From an uncultured Dehalococcoidales bacterium (GTDB lineage: Bacteria > Chloroflexota > Dehalococcoidia > UBA1151 > UBA1328), in contig CAJQSP010000041.1 of the NCBI GenBank assembly GCA_905614375.1, forward strand, positions 1 to 38,623: 38,623 nucleotides of DNA, read 5' to 3'. A program made the position numbers and the translations under genes. Shown here in pieces: positions 16,783-25,796 of this stretch (the first letter of the stretch is position 1; the number at the start of each line of letters is the position of its first letter). Below the pieces are notes generated by a model. The model did not search any database and had not been told where the DNA came from. It saw nothing but the letters and a program-made list of their open reading frames with translations.

Positions 16783-17991
16783 TTACTGCTTGAGAGAAGG
16801 CATGTCTGGTGCAGGTCGAATTCCGACTGTGCCCATTTCTTGGTGAACGATGCTCATGGCTTGGTGATGTGGAATACCATCATCACGTAGCTGCTGGTAT
16901 CGAGTCTCGTCGATCTGAGATCGATCAAGAAATCCTCTTATATCGTATCGTTCGGTATCTTCGAGAGGAAGTTTATCTTCATCAATCATAAGTTCAAGCG
17001 GGTATTCCTTCTCAACCATTGGGAGTCGGATGACCTTGTTATGACGTGCCGACTCGTACATTGCCATCATTACTTCGACGGTATCCCTAGCAATACGACC
17101 TGATCCTCGGCTCTCTTTGCCGGTTTCGATCCACTCAATAAGTTCGCGTGTCTGTGCGCCGTTGGTGTTTCCACCGATTGCCTGATCACCTTCTTTAAGA
17201 CCGAGGTCTACGTTCTTCCAGCCGCCGGTGTCAGCATTGAATAATTTAAGCACGGTTTCAGTAACGTGCAGCATACCTTCGGTTCCTCTTATGAAGAACT
17301 TGCCGGCGTCGGAGTTACGATCCCAAAGGTCAGACTGAATGAAAAACTGAAGGCTTCCTCCGAAGTGGATTAGACCCATGCAAGCGTCTTCGATTGCTGT
17401 GTCGCGTTCGAACTTGTTAGTACGACGCTCAACTGCTCCCATTACCCACTCAGCGATTGGGTCGCCAAGGATGTAGCGTGCACCGTCGATAGAGTGAGTA
17501 CCCCAGTTCGCTAGACCCTCTTTGACTCGAAGGTCGGCTCGAAGTGGAATTCCAATTGCACCGTCTTCAACGAGCTCTTTCGCCTTCTCCCAACCGGGAG
17601 TGAATCGTCGCTGGTGAGAAATGGCGAGTTTTACGCCGTTAGCTTCACAAACATCGACCATCGCGTCGGCGCGTCCCATGCCGATTGCCATTGGTTTTTC
17701 GCAGATGATTCCTTTTACGGAAGGCCCGGCAGCGACTTCCGCTGTAACGGTGTCGTGGAGCAGATGCCACACACAAACGCTCACGATGTCGGGTTGTGCT
17801 TTCTCGAGCATTTCGGCAACTGTGGCGTAACCCTGAGGAATTCCGTATTCGCTCATATACATGTTGCGAGCCGCTTTAAGCGGGTCTGCTACGGCTACGA
17901 CATCGACGTTGTCGAGTCGTTCGTAGCCCTGCATGTGTGCTTGCCCGATGGATCCGCAACCAACAATTGCGGCTTTGTATTGTTTCGACAT
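16783..17991 (-). CDS. Gfo/Idh/MocA-family oxidoreductase
   Basis: A 402-residue NAD(P)-dependent sugar or polyol dehydrogenase. The N-terminal Rossmann motif is AAIVGCGSIGQAHM, the family motif is CEKPMAIGM (Glu-Lys-Pro with catalytic Lys), followed by ISHQRRFTPGWEKAKELV and GTHSIDGARY with the likely catalytic His. It is longer than the roughly 350-residue norm because of a C-terminal tail (GIPHHQAMSIVHQEMG). ATG 17991 has AGGA 9 nt upstream and a promoter at about 18030-18058. A decayed paralogue of exactly this tail lies at 33472-33641. The substrate is not readable. Confidence 0.9.
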   Translation of the reverse strand: MSKQYKAAIVGCGSIGQAHMQGYERLDNVDVVAVADPLKAARNMYMSEYGIPQGYATVAEMLEKAQPDIVSVCVWHLLHDTVTAEVAAGPSVKGIICEKPMAIGMGRADAMVDVCEANGVKLAISHQRRFTPGWEKAKELVEDGAIGIPLRADLRVKEGLANWGTHSIDGARYILGDPIAEWVMGAVERRTNKFERDTAIEDACMGLIHFGGSLQFFIQSDLWDRNSDAGKFFIRGTEGMLHVTETVLKLFNADTGGWKNVDLGLKEGDQAIGGNTNGAQTRELIEWIETGKESRGSGRIARDTVEVMMAMYESARHNKVIRLPMVEKEYPLELMIDEDKLPLEDTERYDIRGFLDRSQIDETRYQQLRDDGIPHHQAMSIVHQEMGTVGIRPAPDMPSLKQ

Positions 17992-18029
17992 TAACTAAGA
18001 TCCTGCGCCTGTATTGGCTTCTGACTGAA

Positions 18030-18058
18030 AGTATATTTCGTGCGGCAGTCTACGCCAA
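18030..18058 (-). promoter_or_regulatory. Sigma70-like promoter for the Gfo/Idh/MocA gene
   Basis: On the minus strand TTGGCG (18053-18058) and TATACT (18030-18035) are separated by 17 nt, about 38 nt upstream of ATG 17991. Four of six -35 bases and five of six -10 bases match consensus. Confidence 0.5.
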
Positions 18059-18113
18059 ATTTTGAATCGAGCACGGTTCAAGCAGGTCGATTATTGAGCG
18101 GGATCACCGAGGT

Positions 18114-18863
18114 CTAGACGAAGAAGGCTGGGAGACTGTCTGCGGTACCGAGGATGAACATTGATCCTAGAACGAGACTGAATACAGCGATCACGATACC
18201 GAGGGCAGTGTGGAACTTGTGATGCCGATCGGTCCTAAGAAGACCAGCGGTTGTGGCGATAGCGATCAGGGTGTTTGAGACGACGAGACCGACGACAAAC
18301 GCGATCAATAGAAAGCTCCCGGTCAGAGCAGAGGTAGCCCCCGCAGCGGCGGCAAGGAGTAACGCTTGACTACCGGTTTCTGCTCCGATGCCGTGTACGA
18401 TACCGATCGACACCGATGCACTCGAGCCGTATTCGCGCGGAGCGGTATCGGTTGTTTTTTTGTTGTCTATCGAGTTCTTTGGATTGATCTTACGGTAGGC
18501 GGATTTCCAGATATCGAAGATGATCATCCAGCGACTTCGCATCACAAGGCGGCCATTGTTACGGGACATTGACCAGATGAGCCATATACCTAGCAGCAGG
18601 AGAGTTACTCCGACTACTGATTCCATATAACCGTCGACCCTCTCAGGTAAGAGCGTGCCAAACCATATTGCAAGCAGCCCTAGGACGATGACAACAGCTG
18701 CGTGCCCGAGTGCATAGAGCGTGCCCATTAATAGGCTACGTCTGTGGTTAATTTGAGAGCTGGTGACATCGGAGATCGCAGCGATGTGATCCCAGTCAAT
18801 GCCGTGGCGCAGACCTAGCCCGAGGCCGGTTCCGAGAAGCGCAATGCTAATTTCAGTCGACAA
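18114..18863 (-). CDS. Nickel/cobalt transporter-like membrane protein (NiCoT/NicO/UreH type)
   Basis: A 249-residue integral membrane protein with about six hydrophobic segments. Near the N-terminus RHGIDWDHIAAISD carries the H-x4-D-H metal signature of nickel/cobalt permeases, and LGHAAVV and GIVHGIGAETGSQ supply further conserved His residues. A hydrophilic loop (about 115-145, KINPKNSIDNKK) splits the two halves. Start is TTG 18863, with GGAG 8 nt upstream and no ATG near. It is transcribed toward the oxidoreductase gene with about 120 nt between. Substrate assignment to Ni or Co rests on the signature only. Confidence 0.82.
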   Translation of the reverse strand: MSTEISIALLGTGLGLGLRHGIDWDHIAAISDVTSSQINHRRSLLMGTLYALGHAAVVIVLGLLAIWFGTLLPERVDGYMESVVGVTLLLLGIWLIWSMSRNNGRLVMRSRWMIIFDIWKSAYRKINPKNSIDNKKTTDTAPREYGSSASVSIGIVHGIGAETGSQALLLAAAAGATSALTGSFLLIAFVVGLVVSNTLIAIATTAGLLRTDRHHKFHTALGIVIAVFSLVLGSMFILGTADSLPAFFV

Positions 18864-19237
18864 TCAATGCTCCAGCGAGTTTAATCACAGAATGTGGGGA
18901 TTGATCGAAATCTGAGACGATCACGACCGAGAAAGAACACTAAGTGCAATCAACCGCACATGCAAACTTTTGCATATAGGTATTGATGGTCTTTGGTATG
19001 GATTTGAGTGGACTGTCTACAGGTGATCCCCGGCGACTATTCGTCGGTTGTTTGATCCGCTTTGAAGTATGAAAATACATGGTGATAGTCGACATATCGG
19101 TTACATAAGCTCGTCCCCGGGTCCGGCCGGTCTCGATACGCTAGTCTGCGTTCAAACCTGCTCACGGCTGCCTATAATCCAGAGCTATTCACGAGATAAT
19201 GGTTCGCTATCTAAAAAACCTAAAAAGAATTAGCTAA
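18864..19237. other. Intergenic divergent promoter region with TGCAAA/TTTGCA palindrome
   Basis: These 374 bases separate the divergent permease and ThuA-like genes and encode nothing recognisable. At 18961-18974 lies a 14-bp palindrome, TGCAAA-CT-TTTGCA, about 100 nt before the permease start. Fur-family nickel regulators (Nur) bind TTGCAA-type inverted repeats, so it is a candidate metal-responsive operator; this is inference. Confidence 0.4.
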
Positions 19238-19888
19238 ATGAAACAAGCTTTGATGGTCGTCGGCGGATGGCCGGGGCACACGCCCGAAAAGAGTGCAGAT
19301 GTGTTCACTCCGCTGCTCGAAGATGCTGGATTCAACGTACGGCGCGAGACGTCCCTCGACGCCTATCTTGACGCTGATTTGATGGATACGCTCGACCTTA
19401 TCGTACCGATATGGACGCAGGGTGAGATAACGAAGGATCAGCTTGAGGCGCTGATGGGCGCTGGGCACTCTGGCGTTGGAATTGCCGGTTGGCACGGCTG
19501 TATGGCAGATTCGTTTAGATTTGAAACTCCGTACCAGTTCATGATCGGTGGTCAGTGGGTCGCACACCCAGGCGGAGTGATCGACTATGAAGTGAACATC
19601 ACGAATCACGATGATCCGATCACGCATGGGATGTCTGATTTCGAGATGCACTCTGAGCAGTACTACATGCACGTAGACCCTTCGAATGAAGTGCTTGCGA
19701 CGACAACTTTCGCGGGGGATCAGGTGGGACAGTATTGGATCAAGGATGTCGAGATGCCAGTGTATTGGAAGCGAACTTGGGGTAGTGGGCGAATTTTTTA
19801 CGGATCGGTTGGACACGTTTTCGGAGATTTTGATGTGCCTGAAGCGCGAGAAATCATGCGAAGGGGAATGTTGTGGGCAGCACGATGA
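19238..19888 (+). CDS. ThuA-like glutamine-amidotransferase-fold protein
   Basis: A 216-residue protein of the ThuA (trehalose utilisation) family, a class I glutamine-amidotransferase-like fold without proven chemistry. Visible features are [13 protein letters not shown] at the N-terminus, [15 protein letters not shown] near the middle, [31 protein letters not shown], and [17 protein letters not shown], all typical of the family. ATG 19238 is the first start. The gene overlaps the following Gfo/Idh/MocA gene, the same order as thuA-thuB, in which ThuB oxidises disaccharides to 3-keto derivatives. A role in uptake or catabolism of a glycoside is inferred. Confidence 0.87.
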   Translation: MKQALMVVGGWPGHTPEKSADVFTPLLEDAGFNVRRETSLDAYLDADLMDTLDLIVPIWTQGEITKDQLEALMGAGHSGVGIAGWHGCMADSFRFETPYQFMIGGQWVAHPGGVIDYEVNITNHDDPITHGMSDFEMHSEQYYMHVDPSNEVLATTTFAGDQVGQYWIKDVEMPVYWKRTWGSGRIFYGSVGHVFGDFDVPEAREIMRRGMLWAAR

Positions 19889-20982
19889 AACGACAACGCG
19901 TTGGTGTGATTGGGTGCGGGGTGATCAGCGGGATTTATTTCCATAACTTGACTCAGTTTGACGCTGTCGAAGTGGTTTCATGTGCTGATCTGAATCCAGC
20001 AGCTTCACAGGTAGTCGTAGATAAATATCCGTCGATCAAGGCGGTTTCGACCGAGCAAATGCTTGCTGATTCTTCGATAGATATAGTGCTCAATCTAACG
20101 CAACCGCAGTTTCACTTCGACGTGATGAAGGCCGGGATTACAGCTGGTAAACACGTTTATGGTGAGAAGCCATTGAGCGTTTCATTCGACGATTCGGTCG
20201 AGATACTGAGGCTTGCGGATGAGGCGGGTGTTCGGGTCGGCTGTGCGCCGGATACATTTTTAGGAGCTGGTATTCAGACCTGCCGAGAAATGATCGATCA
20301 AGGTGCGATTGGTCAGCCGATTGGAGCGACAGCGTTTTTCACGACGCCGGGTCACGAACGATGGCATCCAGCGCCAGAGTTTTATTACAAAATTGGCGGT
20401 GGTCCGATGCTAGACATGGGGCCGTACTACATGACGGCTCTTGTGAATTTGATGGGCCCTGCTAAATCGGTTTCAGGATCTGCTCGTATCACGTATCCGC
20501 AGCGGACTATTACCAGTGAGCCGAAGACCGGAACGAAAATCGACGTCGAGATCCCGACGCATGTTAGTGGAACCGTCGATTTTGCCAACGGAGCAGTTGC
20601 TACGGTCATGATGAGCTTCGATGTTTGGGGCGCACGGCTTCCGTTCATTGAGATCTATGGTAGTGAAGGATCATTGTCGGTTCCAGATCCGAACAATTTT
20701 GGCGATCGGGTACAAATCCTTACTCGGGATACTGAGGACTGGAAAGACGTTCCGTATTCAAGGCCGTTCTCGGAAAACTCTCGCGGTCTTGGTGTTGCCG
20801 ATATGGCAGCGAGTATTTCTGCAGGAGAGCCGCATCGGGCGAACGGTGTAATGGCGTCGCATGTGTTGGAAACATTGCACGCGTTTGATCGAAGTTCAGA
20901 TTCTGGTATGCGAATAGACTTAACAACGACCTGTGAGCGCCCTTCACTGCTTCCGATGGATGCGTTGGAGTTCGGGAAATAG
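19885..20982 (+). CDS. Gfo/Idh/MocA-family oxidoreductase (ThuB-like position)
   Basis: A 365-residue NAD(P)-dependent oxidoreductase. The Rossmann motif is [16 protein letters not shown], the catalytic motif is GEKPLSVSF, and the C-terminal domain has [21 protein letters not shown] with conserved Asp and Tyr. ATG 19885 overlaps the ThuA stop by 4 nt (ATGA). An alternative GTG at 19873 has AGGGG 6 nt upstream and would add four residues. Overlap with the ThuA-like gene implies joint function on the same sugar substrate. Confidence 0.9.
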   Translation: MKRQRVGVIGCGVISGIYFHNLTQFDAVEVVSCADLNPAASQVVVDKYPSIKAVSTEQMLADSSIDIVLNLTQPQFHFDVMKAGITAGKHVYGEKPLSVSFDDSVEILRLADEAGVRVGCAPDTFLGAGIQTCREMIDQGAIGQPIGATAFFTTPGHERWHPAPEFYYKIGGGPMLDMGPYYMTALVNLMGPAKSVSGSARITYPQRTITSEPKTGTKIDVEIPTHVSGTVDFANGAVATVMMSFDVWGARLPFIEIYGSEGSLSVPDPNNFGDRVQILTRDTEDWKDVPYSRPFSENSRGLGVADMAASISAGEPHRANGVMASHVLETLHAFDRSSDSGMRIDLTTTCERPSLLPMDALEFGK

Positions 20983-21381
20983 CGAACTGCTATCACAGAG
21001 ATTGTATTAAGCGTACTGACCCCAAATGCCTAAGTTTAATTGGGTATTTGGGGGACCGAACGTGGGAGTCGAACCCGCAGCAAGTCTAATTTTTAAAGAT
21101 TTCTGAAACCTTCATTTTGGATGGGGTTCGTTACCTCTTTTCTCGTTTATCGTGGGAATGAGGCCGATGAATGTGTTTCGGATCTCGATAATGCCGGCAG
21201 AGTGCCGTTGAGTTAGGGCACTGGCATCAGACGGGGGATTTATTCATATATGGATGCTATCTTGCGAAAAAACACACAGCACTCGGGCACCTAAGACGGG
21301 GTTAGTTCGGGAGTTTGTCATTCCATTATCGGATCGCTGCAAATCAAAAATAGAGGATACCTGCATAAGTGACATAGAGCA
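20983..21381. other. Intergenic stretch with a hairpin and tRNA-Leu relic
   Basis: No protein gene is visible in these 399 bases between two convergent transcription units. CCCCAAAT at 21020-21027 and ATTTGGGG at 21046-21053 can pair as a hairpin behind the oxidoreductase gene. The right arm runs into the tRNA-like relic described separately. The part from 21120 to 21381 shows nothing recognisable. Confidence 0.6.
21051..21112 (-). pseudogene. Relic of a tRNA-Leu (CAG-like), 3' half
   Basis: On the minus strand an anticodon arm AAGGT-TTCAGAA-ATCTT (anticodon CAG) is followed by a 17-nt variable region, a T-arm GGGTTCGACTCCCAC and an acceptor-like GTTCGGTCCCCCA. The long variable region fits class II tRNA-Leu. 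The 5' acceptor strand and D-arm are not recognisable and the outer T-stem has a C-A mismatch, so it is not functional. Bases 21055-21076 match the 3' end of the intact tRNA-Leu (26297-26318) at 21 of 22 positions. Confidence 0.5.
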
Positions 21382-22557
21382 CTATTTCGATTCCGACCCG
21401 GCCCCCAATTTGGTGTCCCATTGATAAGTTGTTAAATCTTCGAACCAGTTGCCTAGAGCCTTGATAAGTTCGTTTGTGGCTGAGGCGTCAAGTGGAGTCT
21501 CAGGTACATTTCGGCCTGGAACTGGATCTCCTACCAGTACCATTTGTGGCTGAGAAACATCCGGGTCGGATTCTGCAATTTTTTCGCGGATCACCTCGGA
21601 ATCCGTCCTACCGAACATCGTTGTAATCTTATTATCAATTTTGATTGGAATACGGGTTCTAATTTTGAGGTAAGTCGACTTCGTAAATCGGTTATTAGTT
21701 GCTGGATTCCTTAGAACAGATTTCAGATGTTTCCGAACTCGTACAACCGCGGGGAGTTGCTCGAGACCCGCTGAATTCCGTAAGTTGAATCGAAGAGACC
21801 GTGAAGACGACTCGGACATCGGTTCTGCAGCGGGCATATTCCAGGCGTCAGTGTGTAGGTCATAAATTTCTCGCCACGTTTTTTGAGGTTCGTCAACAAG
21901 ATTATATGTGCCATTTTCCGGTGCGTTCTTCAGCAGAAATACGACAGCGTCACAAAGACGGTTGACTGATACCGCGTTTGATAATAAGTCGCCGTCAAAT
22001 GGCAGGGAGAAACTAGGGGCAGATACGTCTTGAAAGATCATCTGAGAAGCGTTCTGACCTGCGCCGTACACATGCCCTATCCGGAGAGAGTAAAACGAAG
22101 ACTTGCCGCCCCCTGATGCGCGAGATGTCTCCTTTTCTGAAGCTAGCTTGCTTGCTCCATAAACGGAGTCGGGCTTTGGCCGTTCAAAGTCCATTTTTTC
22201 TGCAGTGAATAGTGGGGGGTGAACAGCGACGGTGCTGGCGTTGATGATCATACTTGCAGTTTGAATCCTCGCCAAACAGCGTACTAGATTCAGATTATTT
22301 TCTATCGCAGATGGTGTACCTCCCGCGAAAGCAAGATTGACTATGATCTTGCAATCACCTATTAGTGAATTGGCGCTTTGTTCGTCTATGATCGATCCAA
22401 TACGAACCTCTAAAGATTCATCGGGTAAGAATCGAACAGCCATCCTGTCTCTTATTACGGCCACAGGTCGATATGCTTCCTCTTCTGAAAGTCTATTCAC
22501 GAGACTTCGGCCAACGCGCCCGGCAGCACCTATGACTGCGACGTTAGTAATTGTCAT
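21382..22557 (-). CDS. NAD(P)-dependent epimerase/dehydratase (extended SDR)
   Basis: A 391-residue extended SDR. The dinucleotide motif is VAVIGAAGRVGRSLVN, followed by VNLAFAGG, a catalytic Ser in NASTVAVHP and YGASK (Tyr-x3-Lys). RIGHVYGAGQ matches the nucleotide-sugar motif. The last 130 residues or so, with a basic stretch (RVRKHLKSVLRN), extend beyond the usual 310-330 residue length. It is the last gene of a four-gene minus-strand operon; its ATG directly follows the TAA of the upstream gene. It may epimerise or reduce the sugar processed by the two oxidoreductases. The substrate is unknown. Confidence 0.85.
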   Translation of the reverse strand: MTITNVAVIGAAGRVGRSLVNRLSEEEAYRPVAVIRDRMAVRFLPDESLEVRIGSIIDEQSANSLIGDCKIIVNLAFAGGTPSAIENNLNLVRCLARIQTASMIINASTVAVHPPLFTAEKMDFERPKPDSVYGASKLASEKETSRASGGGKSSFYSLRIGHVYGAGQNASQMIFQDVSAPSFSLPFDGDLLSNAVSVNRLCDAVVFLLKNAPENGTYNLVDEPQKTWREIYDLHTDAWNMPAAEPMSESSSRSLRFNLRNSAGLEQLPAVVRVRKHLKSVLRNPATNNRFTKSTYLKIRTRIPIKIDNKITTMFGRTDSEVIREKIAESDPDVSQPQMVLVGDPVPGRNVPETPLDASATNELIKALGNWFEDLTTYQWDTKLGAGSESK

Positions 22558-23601
22558 TTAAAGTTCCCTCACGCCGTGTGTCAGTACCGTTTCGATAAAT
22601 TCGGTGGTCAAAACTGCTTGATCGGCAGAACTACTGGTGGGCTGTCCTAATTGGCACTGTTTCATAAATTCTAACCAGTGATGGCTAACGGCGGCATACC
22701 CACTTTTTGCAGAGTTGACATTCACATCCAAATTACAAATCACCTTGTCGTCCGTTGATTTCAGGATCACAGGGGAGGTCGGATAATTTCCAACCTCCAA
22801 GATCCCTTGTTCACATTCGATTCTCATTCCACGCTTGATTTCTCTCGAACGGAGCAATCTCACGGCAAATTCGAACGTATCTCCGAAATCGTTGGTTACA
22901 ACTCCTACGGCTTTTATGTCGGTATCAATTCCGTCTATGCCATACAGTTTTGCGTTCCGCACCTCAACACCAGTTGCATCCGAGAGGAAAAGTGCATTAT
23001 CGATCAGGTGCCAACCCGTCTCTTCAAGGAAACCACCAGTTCCTGAGGCAGGATCAATTAGCCTAGATACCCAGGCGTCTCCATCAATGCCAGATCTTTG
23101 AGAAACATCAGTGTCTGCCGCCCAGATCCGCTTAATTGACCCGAGGACACGCGAACGAAGAATTCTGCGTGCAACAATGGTTCCGTGGTATCCCCGGCGT
23201 TGAGCCATCACACCTACCTTAACCCCAGATTCCTGTGCTTTATGGAGAATTTCGACGTGCGAGGTGATCGACCTAGCAAAGGGCTTTTCAACTAATACAT
23301 TCCAACCTCGTTGAAAGACGATATCCAATGCATCGGTTCGGGCACTAACCGGTATTGTCAAAACAACGGCGTCGACTTCAGAGCACTCATTCATATCTTC
23401 AAAAGATGGAATTGAATATTGATCCGCTACCGATCGCGCTTTCGCTCCGTCTAGATCGCAGAGCCATTCAACGGAAAAATTGCGCATGGCTGAAAGTACC
23501 GGCAAGTGCAGTATGGCTCCTGCGTTGCCTGCCCCAACGATTCCGACTCTAAAAAGTCCGCTGTTAAAGTTATTTTGACTCAAAGAAAAAGTCCATATCA
23601 A
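22558..23601 (-). CDS. Gfo/Idh/MocA-family oxidoreductase
   Basis: A 347-residue oxidoreductase of the same superfamily as its neighbour at 23656. The Rossmann motif is VGIVGAGNAGAILHL, the catalytic motif is VEKPFARS, then MAQRRGYHG and GGFLEETGWHLIDNALFL with the conserved His. TTG at 23601 is the only upstream start that keeps the Rossmann strand, giving a 16-residue leader; the ribosome site is poor. It is third in the operon, 54 nt after the previous stop and directly abutting the SDR gene. Confidence 0.88.
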   Translation of the reverse strand: MIWTFSLSQNNFNSGLFRVGIVGAGNAGAILHLPVLSAMRNFSVEWLCDLDGAKARSVADQYSIPSFEDMNECSEVDAVVLTIPVSARTDALDIVFQRGWNVLVEKPFARSITSHVEILHKAQESGVKVGVMAQRRGYHGTIVARRILRSRVLGSIKRIWAADTDVSQRSGIDGDAWVSRLIDPASGTGGFLEETGWHLIDNALFLSDATGVEVRNAKLYGIDGIDTDIKAVGVVTNDFGDTFEFAVRLLRSREIKRGMRIECEQGILEVGNYPTSPVILKSTDDKVICNLDVNVNSAKSGYAAVSHHWLEFMKQCQLGQPTSSSADQAVLTTEFIETVLTHGVREL

Positions 23602-23655
23602 AAGATTGTTTCAGATTAGTTTTGAACACATCGCCATCCGGGCGTATCTATCGGT

Positions 23656-24663
23656 CTAGGCGTGTTTCGGGTTATTTGCATCGACGAGTAAACCCACTAC
23701 ACGAACATCGCGATCGAACTGATCCGGGTCAAAATACGTTTCAGCAACTACCTCATTCCAAAACACCTTTTGGGAGTTCCCAAGCGACGCCTGATAGGCA
23801 TCGTTCCATTTTTCTTCAATCTGAATCGTCGCTGCCGGAGTCGCAAACAGGCCTTTTTCGTCGAATGTATCTCTGGGGGAATACAGCTTCATGCTAAATC
23901 CATCATAGATTACGTACCCGTCCGTGCCAGTGATCTCAAATTTTGCTTTTAGCGGAGAAGCGTAGCTGGTCCATATATTCACAATTAATCCATCGTCCCA
24001 GATCAGTTGGGCGTTTCCTGTGTCATCCACAGAATTACCTGCATAATTCGAAGTTCTGACTGTCATTTCAGTAGGATTGCCGAAACGCTCCGTCACCCAT
24101 TGCACGTAATGAATTCCGACGGTGTAGATCGATCCACCCAGTGGGTTTTCGGTTCGCCAATTATTGTCCCAGTCGTCCCTGAACGCACCACCGTGGTTGG
24201 TTTCGAAAGATGCGTGAATTGGTTTACCAATCGCACCACTATCAAGAACTTTGGTAAGAGTATGTGCCACCGGGTTGAAGTTGAAGTTGAAATTAATTTT
24301 GATCCGAGATTTCCTATCATCGGAAATATTGAGCAACTGACCAATGTCGGATCGACTTTCGACGGCTGGCTTTTCTAGCAAGATATAGCCCGGGTAATCA
24401 ACCAGTGCCTCTAACTGGACGAAGTGCGCAGCAGTTGGCGATGCAATGATGATTACATCAGACTCGTGACACACACTCAGATCGTCAGTGATTGGCACAT
24501 TTGCGTAATCAGTTGACTCGAATTTCCCTATATTGGGGTGATATGCGTGCTGCAGATGGATCGAAGACGTGTCACTGATTAATTTGATGTGACGTGCTGC
24601 CTGCCCACGTACGCCAAGAACCGCTACTGTGAGACGCTGCTGGGAGTCATTTACAGCGGACAT
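23656..24663 (-). CDS. Gfo/Idh/MocA-family oxidoreductase
   Basis: A 335-residue NAD(P)-dependent oxidoreductase. The dinucleotide motif is unusual: VAVLGVRGQAARHI replaces the common GxGxxG with G-V-R-G-Q-A-A. The catalytic motif LEKPAVES is present, followed by NFNFNFNPVAHTL and GGSIYTVGIHYVQWV, where His is the likely acid-base residue. The start overlaps the radical SAM gene by 13 nt, so translation is coupled. Two different Gfo/Idh/MocA enzymes side by side suggest sequential or reversible keto-sugar chemistry. Confidence 0.88.
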   Translation of the reverse strand: MSAVNDSQQRLTVAVLGVRGQAARHIKLISDTSSIHLQHAYHPNIGKFESTDYANVPITDDLSVCHESDVIIIASPTAAHFVQLEALVDYPGYILLEKPAVESRSDIGQLLNISDDRKSRIKINFNFNFNPVAHTLTKVLDSGAIGKPIHASFETNHGGAFRDDWDNNWRTENPLGGSIYTVGIHYVQWVTERFGNPTEMTVRTSNYAGNSVDDTGNAQLIWDDGLIVNIWTSYASPLKAKFEITGTDGYVIYDGFSMKLYSPRDTFDEKGLFATPAATIQIEEKWNDAYQASLGNSQKVFWNEVVAETYFDPDQFDRDVRVVGLLVDANNPKHA

Positions 24664-25796
24664 CGATCACACGGATTCAGCTCAGAACGTCGCATATTTT
24701 CGTGGAGCTCACGGTACCGAGTATATCGTTCACCGTTCCAGATTTCGGAAATACTTTGTTCATTTGCATTGCCAACCTTAAGAAGTGACTTGTAATCAAA
24801 GTCGCACGGATTACAAGTGCCATCCCACCAAACGTACATTCTCGAGTAAAGAATGCTGCAAACTTCTTTTCGATTGAAGCGTGGATTATTGTACGAATCC
24901 CAACGCATGATATTCGGCACGACTGTTACTTCATCGACAAGCTTAGACCAGAATTGCTGCATTTCCACAGGATCTTGATCTGGGACCACGGCAACGCCAG
25001 ATATTCGAGTTGTGGTTGGACTGTTCGGGTAATCGGCTGTACGGATTTGATTGAACAACTTGACGTTGGCTAACACCTCGTCGAACTTACCTTTGACACG
25101 AATTTTCTCGTATGACTCAGCTGTTATGGCATCAACTGAGAAGGTTACGTTTGACACCTCGGAACTGAGAATGTCATGAATGAGCTTCTCGTTTAGCCGG
25201 GTAGCGTTTGTGTTGATTTTGGTGTCAAAGAAGCCCTTGGAACTGACGTAGTGAAGCATTTCACCGAATCGCTTGTGGAGTGTGGGCTCTCCTCTCGACG
25301 CCATCGTTATAGCCTGGCAACCATTGTCCGCTGCTTGGTCTACCACAGATGTAAACAATTCCCATGACATGAGTCCCATGAAAGATTTATCGAGTGTGAA
25401 TGTCTCATCAACCTGAAAGCACATTACACAGCGTAAATTGCATACCGAAGTTGGCTCGATTAGCAAGTAGGTTGGAAAGTCCGAAACCTTCTTGGTTTTG
25501 GGAAACATTCTGAACTTATAGCGGTGGACTAAATAATCGATCCAGTTGGATTCATCATGTTTATCCAACCAGTGTAGTTCTTGAAGTGTAATGTCGTATT
25601 GCTCTGAATCGGCTTCAACAATGGCCGCAACTTGACCCTGTAACACAGTATTTTTTAGGGCGTGCAGAACCTTGACATCCTCGGAGGACATTGAACCACG
25701 GTCTTTGATTCTAGCGTTGAGTAAACTCTCTAGACGGGTGGTGATAAGCGATCGCTGGTCAACCCCGCCAGATAAGAATTCGATTATTTTTGCCAT
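24651..25796 (-). CDS. Radical SAM/SPASM-domain protein
   Basis: A 381-residue radical SAM enzyme with an N-terminal segment of about 105 residues, the cluster motif CNLRCVMC (Cys119, 123, 126), SRGEPTLHKRF after it and INTNATRLNE in the TIM barrel. The C-terminal SPASM-like region has Cys in KEVCSILYSRMYVWWDG, GTCNPCDFD and CDRCPL, ligands for auxiliary Fe-S clusters. SPASM enzymes act on peptides, sugars or enzyme side chains; nearby Gfo/Idh/MocA and SDR genes and no small peptide gene favour a sugar or cyclitol substrate, but that is inference. First gene of the four-gene operon; a TATAAT lies about 95 nt upstream. Confidence 0.88.
   Translation of the reverse strand: MAKIIEFLSGGVDQRSLITTRLESLLNARIKDRGSMSSEDVKVLHALKNTVLQGQVAAIVEADSEQYDITLQELHWLDKHDESNWIDYLVHRYKFRMFPKTKKVSDFPTYLLIEPTSVCNLRCVMCFQVDETFTLDKSFMGLMSWELFTSVVDQAADNGCQAITMASRGEPTLHKRFGEMLHYVSSKGFFDTKINTNATRLNEKLIHDILSSEVSNVTFSVDAITAESYEKIRVKGKFDEVLANVKLFNQIRTADYPNSPTTTRISGVAVVPDQDPVEMQQFWSKLVDEVTVVPNIMRWDSYNNPRFNRKEVCSILYSRMYVWWDGTCNPCDFDYKSLLKVGNANEQSISEIWNGERYTRYRELHENMRRSELNPCDRCPL

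Noticed and set aside
21051..21381. Possible tmRNA, because of a tRNA-like T-arm and acceptor end
   Set aside because: No tmRNA 5' end or alanine-rich tag frame is found within 350 nt on the minus strand, and a leucine-type anticodon arm is present instead.
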